Shown here piece after piece: positions 1 through 64,000 of a stretch of DNA of 64,000 bases. Below the pieces are notes generated by a model that was not told the DNA's origin, did not search any database, and worked only from the letters and a program-made list of their open reading frames with translations. This DNA comes from Amorphochlora amoebiformis (taxonomy: Eukaryota; Cercozoa; Chlorarachniophyceae), in NCBI GenBank assembly GCA_054601695.1, contig BAAHQB010000002.1, forward strand, positions 868,001-932,000, read 5' to 3'. The position numbers and the translations under genes are program-made. How positions within the stretch are numbered: the first letter of the stretch is position 1; each line of letters starts with the position of its first letter.

Positions 1-31
<31 letters not shown>

Positions 32-84
32 ATATATATATGTCTGTGTGTGTGTGTGTACACGCATGTACGTAATATATACAT

Positions 85-128
<44 letters not shown>

Positions 129-190
129 TTATATATATGTATATATATATATATATATTGATAGACATATATATATATATGAACATACAT

Positions 191-238
<48 letters not shown>

Positions 239-291
239 CATATATATTCATACAACTGTATATATAATTGGATATACACAACTTGTGTATG

Positions 292-340
<49 letters not shown>

Positions 341-431
341 ACATGTGCACATATTATATATATATGTGTGTGTGTTCTATATATATATTTGTATATATAT
401 TCTATATATATATTGTGTGAAACACATGCAT

Positions 432-484
<53 letters not shown>

Positions 485-564
485 GCACGTACAGAATATA
501 ATATATATATATATATATATTAAAATATTATATATATATATATATATATACGTATATATATAAT

Positions 565-622
<58 letters not shown>

Positions 623-637
623 ATATATATATAAATA

Positions 638-700
<63 letters not shown>

Positions 701-727
701 ATAATGTATGTGTAGACATAAATATTA

Positions 728-771
<44 letters not shown>

Positions 772-788
772 CACACACATACGTATAT

Positions 789-831
<43 letters not shown>

Positions 832-850
832 GTGTGTGAGTGTGTAAAAA
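1..850. repeat. (TA)n microsatellite block at left edge
   Basis: Nearly continuous (TA)n interrupted by short TG/CA and single-base changes; no gene-like sequence. It is typical of the material filling introns and spacers throughout the window, for example 2130-3290, 3380-3840, 5526-5691, 54580-55160, 58195-59110 and 62925-64000. All long Tyr/Ile open frames in these places are translated dinucleotides. Confidence 0.97.
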
Positions 851-883
851 TGATCCGTGCTTAGATACATATGTATGTTGCTC

Positions 884-888
884 ATCTA

Positions 889-919
<31 letters not shown>

Positions 920-1075
920 TATCTATCTTGCTTTCTCTCTCTTTTCTTTCTTTCTTTCTTTCTTTTTCTCTTTCTTTCTTTCTTTCTTTTCTCTCTCTTT
1001 CTCTCTCTCTCCCTTTCTCTTTCTCCCTCTCTCTCTTTCTCTATCTCTTTGTCTATTTCTCTCTCTTTGTATATA
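884..1075. repeat. Polypyrimidine (CT/CTTT)n tract
   Basis: About 190 bp of nearly pure pyrimidine on the plus strand, (CT)n with CTTT blocks, bounded on both sides by (TA)n. It would be a GA-rich intron tract if the minus-strand zinc-finger gene extends this far. Confidence 0.95.
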
Positions 1076-1095
1076 TATATATATATATATACATA

Positions 1096-1152
<57 letters not shown>

Positions 1153-1197
1153 ACAAACACACACATGTGTATGTATATTATATATATATACACACAT

Positions 1198-1242
<45 letters not shown>

Positions 1243-1313
1243 CACGTATATACTTAGAAGTGTGTTTGTTTTATGTATATACTTAGAGGTGTTTGTGTTT
1301 TATTTATGTATAC

Positions 1314-4486
<3,173 letters not shown>

Positions 4487-4654
4487 GTTATTTTGAGCCT
4501 GGGAATCTGTCAGCCATGATGAATCATTCTGAGGATTTCTGGAGACTTATCCAAGAAACACCGCCGGCAAATGTCGATGCGAAATATTTTTTTCAGATTC
4601 ATCGTTCCGAAATTACCCGAATTGCCGTTTCGCTGCTTTAACTCAAGAATCATC
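4487..4654. promoter_or_regulatory. 168-bp divergent intergenic region, probable shared promoter
   Basis: The ATGs of the zinc-finger gene (minus, 4486) and the aspartic protease (plus, 4655) face away from each other with only 168 bp between them. The interval has no TA microsatellite, unlike most other non-coding DNA here. Both core promoters and 5' UTRs must lie in or near it. I see no certain TATA box or other named element. Confidence 0.6.
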
Positions 4655-6250
<1,596 letters not shown>

Positions 6251-6957
6251 AGACTTACCCCACCCCTAGCTAGATGGAGGTTAACTATAGTACTTCTAGA
6301 CTTGCAAGTTTCAACGCTAGTTCCGATCTAGCTATGTAAGATATATCAATATATTGGATCTACGTTCACATCTAGACATATACATCTAGTAGATTGTTGG
6401 ATGCTCCAAGTATAGCGACACCACCAGTACTAGACTAGAACTAGTAGAACCCTGACTACTAGAGCTAGTAGAGTCTAGAGAGTCTGAAACCAGTTAGTAG
6501 TTACTAGAGTTAGCTTGTTCATTGAAGTAAAGCTACTAGAGCTAGTGATTCTAGTGATTGTACGGTTATAACTAAGTAATAGACCAGCAAGTTAGTCTAG
6601 TAGTAATCCTAGAGTAAAACAATATATACTAGAGTTCTTGTAAAATTGACAACAAAATATCATAATTCTAGATGCTGTGCTTGTCGCTGGGGTCACTGCT
6701 GGCCAGCTAGATAACCTAGATGTAACAAAATTGAACCGGCCCGGGCCCATCATACAGATCATTGAACTATACTAGTATAGTCTAGATAGTTGAAGTTAGC
6801 CTCTTTACCTAAGTTCTAGTAGTTACGGCTGGTTACGATCTATAGCTATCTAGTGTAGTCTACTAGGTCTAGATGGTTATACTGGTATTCAGAGGCCTCG
6901 CGTGGGTTATCTACTAGTTATTCAAAGCATAGTACGTAAATCCATTTCCAATTCTGT
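6251..6957. other. Convergent intergenic region, extremely rich in CTAG
   Basis: This 707-bp interval separates the 3' end of the protease (plus) from the 3' end of the PH exons (minus) and must hold both 3' UTRs. It contains no TA microsatellite and no convincing exon. Between about 6263 and 6935 I count roughly thirty CTAG tetramers, often as CTAGTA/TACTAG or TCTAGA, where about three would be expected by chance. Confidence 0.85.
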
Positions 6958-7267
6958 TTACTTCGAAGGTTTGCAGTAAATGTTGAGCTGCTGAAGCCAG
7001 ATATCTCGGTGTTTTGAAGACTCTGCCTTTATCAAGTAAACACGTGACGGGTTGCCAAAAACCTCTGGAGTCTCAATCTGTTGTATAATATATTTTCATT
7101 ATTTACAATGAACGTACTAATGTAAATAGATATATATAGTAATATAAAATGATATATATAACTTTTACATGTATGTATCTAGGTATGTGCATATATATTA
7201 TCTAAATATACGATAAATATATATGCATATAAATATATATATATATATATAAATATATATATATATG

Positions 7268-7323
<56 letters not shown>

Positions 7324-7340
7324 CAATATACAAAATACAC

Positions 7341-7385
<45 letters not shown>

Positions 7386-7546
7386 TTATATGTATTGTAT
7401 ATATGTATATATACATATTATGTATATATAATATTTATATATACATGTGGCTGTATATTTTATCTACCCTGAAATATTTATCCTTCGTAGCATGCGCACT
7501 AACAAGAGCTCCCGTTAGGAGCATAACTCCAAGCTCCTGTTAGTAT

Positions 7547-7587
<41 letters not shown>

Positions 7588-7652
7588 ATAAATATAACAT
7601 ATATAATAGATATAATATTTATAAAATATAATATATATATACACACACACAA

Positions 7653-7719
<67 letters not shown>

Positions 7720-7908
7720 CCATAATACATACATATGTATTTGTATATGTCCATGTATATCACATTTATAATAATCTTATCATTTTTAACATATTCTGTA
7801 CATATACAATGAATCTGAACACATATGCATATACATATATAAACAAATATGTAAATATATTTAATATGCATATACATATATAAACAAAATAAATATATAT
7901 ATATATGT

Positions 7909-7994
<86 letters not shown>

Positions 7995-8229
7995 TCAAAA
8001 TCATCACACCTTTCTGTCGTGCTTTCCGTTGTGGTAGGTGAAATAGTACTTTTCTTCGTATTTCTTGAGCTTAAAGAATCTCTTCTTCAACGCCTTGTCC
8101 GCATTTACTCCTCCTCTCTTTCGAAGATAACCCTCTCTGTATGTACATATTAAATATGTACAAAAATATTTACACACATATACATATATGTATATATATA
8201 TATATAATATATAAATGTATTATATATAT

Positions 8230-8260
<31 letters not shown>

Positions 8261-8317
8261 ATATTACCAACATATTTACAATAGATATGTGCATATACAT
8301 GTATATATATATATATA

Positions 8318-8355
<38 letters not shown>

Positions 8356-8403
8356 CATGTTAAATATACATTTATATACATACATACACACACACACACA
8401 CAC

Positions 8404-8451
<48 letters not shown>

Positions 8452-8748
8452 AGAGGAGAAACACATATGGAAAGGGCAAGGGTGTGAGAGGTAGTGAGAG
8501 AGGTTTTTCATCAACACATACAGAAGGGATATACACCTGATAACGGTTGCGTTTGCAAGGTCAGGAATGATAACCACATTGCCGTCAGCATTCATCAAAA
8601 CCTTAGACTTCCTTGTCCTAGATCGCATGTGTATTACATATACGAAAGTATTTATACAAAACAAAGATATTTCCGAATTGTTACATGAGTGTCAGGGATT
8701 AAGATGTGATAATTGTGACGATTACTTTTACATATGTATATGTACATG

Positions 8749-8840
<92 letters not shown>

Positions 8841-8988
8841 TCTATATGTATGTATATTTATATCCAACTTCGTAGGACACATATTAGATAACTAGATAGA
8901 GAAGCATTAGTATAATTTATATATATGTATATGTATATATATAAATATAAATATAATATATATATATATATATATGTGCATATGTATT

Positions 8989-9027
<39 letters not shown>

Positions 9028-9054
9028 CACATATACACATAAATATATACATAC

Positions 9055-9087
<33 letters not shown>

Positions 9088-9571
9088 CATATATGTATAT
9101 ACATACTATACGAAATACAAGAATGTATTATGGACATCTTTTTCCAAGAGAGAAACAGAGACAGGTGGAGAGAATTCGAGGAGACAGTACGCATTACTCT
9201 TCCTGAATTTCCGGAGACAAGGAGGTTGCCGAACGCTTATGATCTTTCCTACGAAAATGAAGAGAATGGTAATAAGTCTCCACAATATAAAATCGAACGA
9301 AGCATTGTCACAACACACACATTTACACGGAGGGCGCCAACTTAAAATGGTACCCCACCTTTAACTTAAATATTAAAAGCTAAGGTGGCGCCCCACCTTA
9401 ACTCTATAGCTAAGGTAGTCCCCATCTAAACCCTATAGCTGAGGCGGCGCCCCATGGTATCCCTAGAGGTAAGGTCGCGCCCCATCCTACGCTAAATGAA
9501 AAGTCCGCCAACATTAACCCTTTAGCTAAGGTGGTGCACCATGTTAACCTTATAAGTACATATATATACAT

Positions 9572-9645
<74 letters not shown>

Positions 9646-9842
9646 TAACTCGAACCCCGACTAACACTAACCGTAACCTTAACCCTAACTTACAATAACC
9701 CCAACCTTAATCACTAGACCTAACCCAAATCCTAACCCTAGCCGTAGCCCTAACCCTAACTCAAACTAGCCTAAACCTAACCCTAACACTAACCAGCCTA
9801 ACCCTAACCCTAACTCCTAGCCTAAACTAACCACGCATACAT

Positions 9843-9884
<42 letters not shown>

Positions 9885-9980
9885 CCAAAGCGGCGGAACA
9901 TCGATAACCTCTTGCTTGGAACTGATTCCCTACAGTATATATATATATATATATCTATAATATATATATATATATGTATA

Positions 9981-10028
<48 letters not shown>

Positions 10029-10073
10029 TCGTGTTGTACATTTATGAATGTACATACATACATACATACACAC

Positions 10074-10118
<45 letters not shown>

Positions 10119-10240
10119 GAATATAAATGTATCACAGTTTCCTAGCCTTCGCCGCAGACAGGGACATCTTTCGCATTGCATCAGCATTCCTGGGCAGTGC
10201 GCACATATAAACTTCATCGCATCACCATTTTCTTACGTAC

Positions 10241-10337
<97 letters not shown>

Positions 10338-10474
10338 ATATGAGTAAAGCGCTCCCGAACAAAATCAACGTTGAAAAATAGCTTTCCTACAAAAAAAATA
10401 AGCATGGGAGCTTCTCGAAATTTGGGACGTATAAGGGTTGGGGTCTCGTACGGGATGAGAGGGGCACAAGCGGC
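6958..10474 (-). CDS. PH-domain protein, or PH-containing 3' end of the adjacent myosin gene
   Basis: Eight minus-strand exons keep phase to a TAA: 10452-10474, 10136-10189, 9882-9929, 9198-9248, 8537-8617, 8010-8136, 7468-7536, 6958-7077. Together they give 190 codons plus stop. The N-terminal half is basic and Ser-rich ([17 protein letters not shown]). The C-terminal half is a complete pleckstrin-homology domain: EGYLRKRGG (strand 1), [16 protein letters not shown] (strands 2-3), [13 protein letters not shown], then RVYLIKAES and the C-terminal helix with the invariant Trp in RDIWLQQLN; it ends CKPSK. PH domains bind phosphoinositides or proteins, so membrane targeting is likely. The 5' end is open: either a separate short gene, or the myosin gene splices into the first exon here. 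Confidence 0.85.
9330..9556. repeat. Minisatellite, about 29-30 bp unit, six to seven diverged copies
   Basis: Units begin AGCTAAGGTGGCGCCCCA or close variants at about 9378, 9408, 9437, 9466, 9495 and 9524, with a degenerate copy before them. The tract is GC-rich (GGCGCC core) and lies in a PH-gene intron between the exons at 9198-9248 and 9882-9929. Confidence 0.85.
9655..9838. repeat. Interstitial telomere-like CCCTAA array, degenerate
   Basis: About 180 bp dominated by CCCTAA, CCTAAC and ACTAAC on the plus strand, between two (TA)n tracts and within the same PH-gene intron as the minisatellite. It reads TTAGGG-like on the sense strand and sits in the donor half of the intron. Confidence 0.9.
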
Positions 10475-10751
10475 CTGAAATTGCCCGTTATTATGCGTGG
10501 CCTTTAGAGTAAACTTAAAGCGTTGACTCGCAGGAACTTGAGCTACATATACATATACATATACATATACAAAGATAGTTACATTTATATATTATATACA
10601 TATATACATATATACATATATATATATATATATTTGTATATATATATATGTATATTGTTTGTGTATATGTAAATGATATGTATATAGGTTTTAATATGTA
10701 AATAGATAATTTGTCCCTCGGTAAACAAAAGAAACCTTTCGCCCTCTAAAC

Positions 10752-10811
10752 TCCTATCCACGCCCTTTCCCTCCCATTCTTCTCACATTTCATTCTCGCT
10801 CTAATTTTCAT
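10752..10811 (-). CDS. Possible first exon if the PH exons form a separate gene
   Basis: An ATG at 10811 opens 20 codons, starting [18 protein letters not shown], ending phase 0 before GTTTAG. That phase fits the 10452-10474 exon. The stretch is purine-rich on the sense strand and could be open by chance. It competes with the model in which exon 81 of the myosin gene splices into the PH exons. Confidence 0.25.
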
Positions 10812-11021
10812 AATTCTGTCTCCTTCTTTCCTTTCTGTTCCCTCTCTTTCATGTGTACATATACATACATATACATATACATATATGCATATGTATAAAT
10901 ATGTATATATATATATATATATATAATATACATAATATATGTACATACATATGTATATACACACACACATATATATTATATATGTATACACATGTATATA
11001 TATATATATACATATATATAA

Positions 11022-11053
<32 letters not shown>

Positions 11054-11161
11054 GTGTATACAATATATATTATATATATATATATATGTATATATACATA
11101 CATATATATACATATATATCTTGATTATATTTCCCTTCCACTATCTTCCTTCACGAAATCT

Positions 11162-55704
<44,543 letters not shown>

Positions 55705-55939
55705 CTGAGGGAAGAAGAATATATCAGATGTGATATTTGCGAATGAGCTTTCGTTTGGGTTGGGCCTTGGCATCCGCACACAAATGAGACATGTTTCAAA
55801 CCCATCAATCGTGACAGGATGCTACGTAGCAGGATATTACTGAATTTGCCGACAAACTATGCAGAAATAAGGCCGACATAATCCGCAGTGGGTTCCGAGG
55901 TGAAGGCTTCGCGGGTGTTGGGAGGGGTCGTGCTCGCAG

Positions 55940-56677
55940 CCTGGTCAATTGGATACCTGGTTTGCGACCCCTCGGGAAGAGGAAGGTAAAATTAAACATG
56001 CCTTTTCGATGATCAAGATTTCTGGGTGTTTGTGCGTTTGTACGACAAGGTAGAGAGATTGGCAGCCGAGGAATGAAAGTATATGTACGTTCAATATAAC
56101 TTCATACTTCTATCAATATATATTTACATTTCATGTGTACAATATATATGGCCTGGGATATATACAAATACATTACATCAGGAACAGCGGCATAGCCAGC
56201 GGGCACAGCAGCAGGGTACACACGGAATAGTGGATACATACATATATTTGTATGGATGTGAACATATAGTATACTTGTATACATACATGTGTGTATCTAA
56301 TAAGAATATATACTCATATGTATTATATGGGATATACAATGCTATGTATAATATATATATCCTCCAGAATAAGACTGGGGTAGCCCTGAGGCGCAATCGT
56401 CGAAAGGCTGCAAGGTGCAGTATCCAAAGTCTTCGCTTCTCTCCATCTCTCTCTCTCTCTCTCCTCCACCCTCTCTCTCTCTTTCTCTATGTCTCTCCGA
56501 GATTGAGATCAATATTAAATTTTAGGCTAAATCAGGATTATCACTAGGATGGGGTTATCTGTATATATGTATTTGTATAGAAGCACGTATGATATTAGGC
56601 TACGATGGGAACTCGAGAAGTGTCTTGGGGCCGCTAAGGACGCGGCAAGGAAGGGTGCTCTGGAGAGGGATAAGTAG
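55940..56677 (+). CDS. 3' end of a small basic protein of unknown function
   Basis: Plus-strand exons 55940-55985, 56018-56049, 56182-56230, 56368-56414 and 56599-56677 keep phase to a TAG. They read PGQLDTWFATPREEE, DFWVFVRLYDK, EQRHSQRAQQQGTHGI, NKTGVALRRNRRKAAR and LRWELEKCLGAAKDAARKG, ending ALERDK. The C-terminus is basic and helical and could bind nucleic acid; no domain is recognised. The 5' end is unresolved; one candidate upstream exon (ending QMRH near 55790) is in phase. Other frame chains through the same exons are possible: the third exon can also be read as ending at 56215. The gene is divergent from the myosin and tandem to the helicase. Confidence 0.45.
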
Positions 56678-56757
56678 ACTTTTATATACAATAATAGTAC
56701 ATAAATGTTTGTGTATATATTTATATTTGTTTAAGTGCATGTGTATGTGTAAATATG

Positions 56758-56815
<58 letters not shown>

Positions 56816-56895
56816 ATATGTAGATATGTAACATATATAGATGTATATGTATATTATATTATTATATTATTATATATATATATATATATATATGT

Positions 56896-56936
<41 letters not shown>

Positions 56937-56943
56937 ATAAGGG

Positions 56944-56975
<32 letters not shown>

Positions 56976-57187
56976 TATATATATTCGTTTGCACAAATTT
57001 TCTATCATGGCTCACATAATTTTGGTAATTTCCGTTTGTTATAAAGTACGATTTCGTTTTTGTCTGTTTTTGTCGCGTTGGTACTGAGCACATACGCACC
57101 CTCACCTATAAACACACGTGGTAATATGCTGGGCACAGTGTGCATTTAATGCAGAAATAATATAGATCAGGTATTGTACGAGCGTCC
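56678..57187. other. Intergenic region between the small plus-strand gene and the helicase
   Basis: About 510 bp, largely (TA)n at 56758-56995, with a few unique islands in which I see no supported exon. It must contain the 3' UTR of the upstream gene and the promoter of the helicase gene if its start at 57188 is right. Confidence 0.4.
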
Positions 57188-57231
57188 ATGCTAGAGCTAG
57201 ACGACCACGAGCCCATCACCCTCCTCAAAAT
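57188..57231 (+). CDS. Candidate first exon of the helicase gene
   Basis: ATG at 57188 opens MLELDDHEPITLLK and ends phase 2 before GTAACA. It is the nearest plausible start upstream of the motif I exon on the same strand. One or more exons (with the Q motif) must lie between it and 58795, and I could not fix them. Confidence 0.3.
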
Positions 57232-57589
57232 GTAACAAAAGAGAGAAAAGAGATAGGGAATAAGGAGAGGACGAAGACAGGAGAAGGAGAGGAGGGAGGG
57301 AGAGGGAGCTCTTGGAAGAAGGAATGAGGGCTGAGGTAGAGATTAGGGCTCAGACGTAGGTAATGCTAGATTTGGGGCTTACGAATAGATAGAGTTAGGG
57401 AGTCACGGAAGTCACGGGCAGGCTGGGCTGAAAACTAGAGAATTAAGATAAGAGAGAATCATGGCTATTGGAGGAATATTCTGAATGCACCAATCTATTA
57501 CTAAAGTATAACTCTAGCAATGATTTACACACCCCCACGGACTACTTCAATCAATCCTCCATCTTCTGGACAAAGGCGTGGAATCCTAA

Positions 57590-57755
57590 GCCAACCCTAA
57601 CCCAAACCGAAGCTAAATCCTACCCTAAGAACGCTCAACCTAACCTAACTTAGAGCTACCCTCATATATCGCCTCATATTCTCCAAGCCTTAGCTCAAAT
57701 GAGAATACGGAGAATGACACCAGTAACCCTAACCCTAACCCTAACCCTAGATAAC
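57590..57755. repeat. Telomere-like CCCTAA stretch with four perfect units
   Basis: Degenerate AACCCTAA-type sequence leads to four consecutive CCCTAA units at about 57727-57750 on the plus strand. It lies between the candidate first exon and the motif I exon of the helicase, so the C-rich strand is sense, as in the myosin introns. Confidence 0.85.
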
Positions 57756-57886
57756 ATAATCCTGAACATACTCGGGATCCCCTCCCCTTACCCTAACGCC
57801 TCAGGTTCAAGCCGCCGCGATTCCGCTTATTCTATCAGGTGTTCACACATACATTCGAAAATATATATGTATTTATAAATATATAT

Positions 57887-57936
<50 letters not shown>

Positions 57937-58215
57937 ATATACACACATATATATACACACATATACATATTAATATTTATATATATAAATACATATACCT
58001 ATATATTGTTACATATATGCAACGATATATATATACATATACAGATTTACATACATATATATATATATATATAAAGATGTATATTTTATCTCAATGGATA
58101 TGGGTAATATTGTCAGTATTTCTTGCATTACTATTGTCATTACTATCATTACTATCTATACAATATATAGAATAATGTACATATGAATACAAGTTCATAA
58201 GATATATATACATAT

Positions 58216-58299
<84 letters not shown>

Positions 58300-58794
58300 G
58301 TATGTGTGTATGTATATATATATATATATATATATGTACAAATAGAATAAAAATATATATTTGCTCGTATATAGATAAGAATGTATATAATGAATATATA
58401 TATATATATATATTATATATTTACACAATATATATATATATATATATATAATATGTATATGTATATATACATGTCATACTGAAATATGTTAAAATATATG
58501 TATACTCATATATATAAATATGTATGTATATATATCTATATATATATATATATATATATAAACATATATTACATACATACGTATGCAAATATTTCATGTG
58601 TAAACTTTGTAACATACTACATACATATATATATATATATATATACATGCAAATATATATATATATATATATTATGTAATATATAATATCTATATATTTA
58701 TATATATATATATATATATGTACGTGCGTTTATAAATATATATATATATATATGTATGTATAAAAACTATACATACACACGTACAATCATATAG

Positions 58795-63558
<4,764 letters not shown>

Positions 63559-63755
63559 GTATATTACAATATTGAATATCCGAATATATACATATATATA
63601 TATATATGTTGTGTGTGTGCGTAGATTTTTATGTATTGTAACATGGACATATACATATATATACACATATAATTATATATATATATATAAAAAAATATAT
63701 ATATATATATATATATGTATATTGTATTTACATATGTGTATATATATATTAGGAC

Positions 63756-63794
<39 letters not shown>

Positions 63795-63854
63795 ATATAT
63801 ATATGTATATGTATGTGTAAATATACATATACAAACAATACATAATGATGATGG

Positions 63855-63897
<43 letters not shown>

Positions 63898-63938
63898 AAT
63901 GTATGTATTTTCATCTGTATTACATGCGTATACGTATA

Positions 63939-63985
<47 letters not shown>

Positions 63986-64000
63986 TATATATATATAATA

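Noticed and set aside
7498-7542. Imperfect inverted repeat CTAACAAGAGCT ... AGCTCCTGTTAG
   Set aside because: It overlaps the PH-domain exon at 7468-7536 and its acceptor, so the symmetry is explained by coding sequence and is probably coincidental.
9130-9345. Plus-strand open frame starting [13 protein letters not shown], 71 codons
   Set aside because: The same interval holds a minus-strand exon (9198-9248) with a strong TTTTCGTAG acceptor, a GTAATG donor and correct phase on both sides in the PH chain, so the plus frame is taken as a shadow.
55833-55985. Alternative plus-strand frame DITEFADKLCRNKADIIRSG through the 55.9-kb exon
   Set aside because: It is open and protein-like, but in the next exons it gives ISGCLCVCTTR and NSGIASGHSSR. 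The chain through WFATPREEE and FWVFVRLYDK is more consistent. Not fully excluded.
57468-57653. Plus-strand open frame MEEYSECTNLLLKYNSSN considered as the helicase Q-motif exon
   Set aside because: It contains PT and Q residues, but no spacing fits the Q motif and no donor gives the phase needed for the exon at 58795.

Overview
The window is nuclear DNA from a eukaryote, almost certainly a protist or alga. Genes are cut into very short exons by GT-AG (rarely GC-AG) introns. Most non-coding sequence is (TA)n microsatellite mixed with degenerate TTAGGG/CCCTAA-like repeats. The species cannot be fixed from the sequence; TTAGGG-type repeats fit stramenopiles, fungi and other groups but are not decisive. 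Nearly all long Tyr/Ile open frames (YIYIYI...) are translated (TA)n and are not genes. I found the genes by reading the islands that interrupt the TA tracts, requiring a splice acceptor and donor on each exon and a matching codon phase between neighbours.

Layout. (1) About 1.3-4.5 kb, minus strand: gene for a protein with three RanBP2-type zinc fingers, followed by helical and coiled-coil exons; it runs off the left edge. (2) 4655-6250, plus strand: complete five-exon pepsin/cathepsin D-like aspartic protease, head-to-head with gene 1 across 168 bp. (3) 6251-6957: a CTAG-dense island between two convergent gene ends. (4) 6958-10474, minus strand: eight exons encoding a basic Ser-rich segment and a complete PH domain. 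(5) 11162-55704, minus strand: a myosin heavy chain gene of about 81 exons (mean about 57 nt) with N-terminal extension, full motor, one IQ-like motif, long coiled coil and an acidic/proline-rich tail. Exons 4-81 keep phase throughout and the model totals 1,538 codons plus stop. The PH exons of block 4 lie directly downstream in compatible phase, so the gene may really encode a PH-tailed myosin with alternative C-termini. (6) About 55.9-56.7 kb, plus strand: 3' end of a small basic protein of unknown function. (7) About 57.2 kb to the right edge, plus strand: 5' part of a DEAD-box RNA helicase gene with motifs I, Ia and Ib. A further plus-strand coding-like exon lies inside a myosin intron at 45.0 kb.

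The rest is intron or intergenic microsatellite, plus local duplications (one a decayed copy of a myosin exon), a dispersed intronic repeat family, a minisatellite and interstitial telomere-like arrays. Telomere-like stretches tend to sit just upstream of splice acceptors with the CTAAC-rich strand as sense, which suggests a role in splicing.

All exon coordinates are hand-derived from splice motifs and phase. The motor, protease, PH and helicase assignments rest on unmistakable motifs; the first myosin exons, the left-gene tail exons and the 56 kb gene are tentative.
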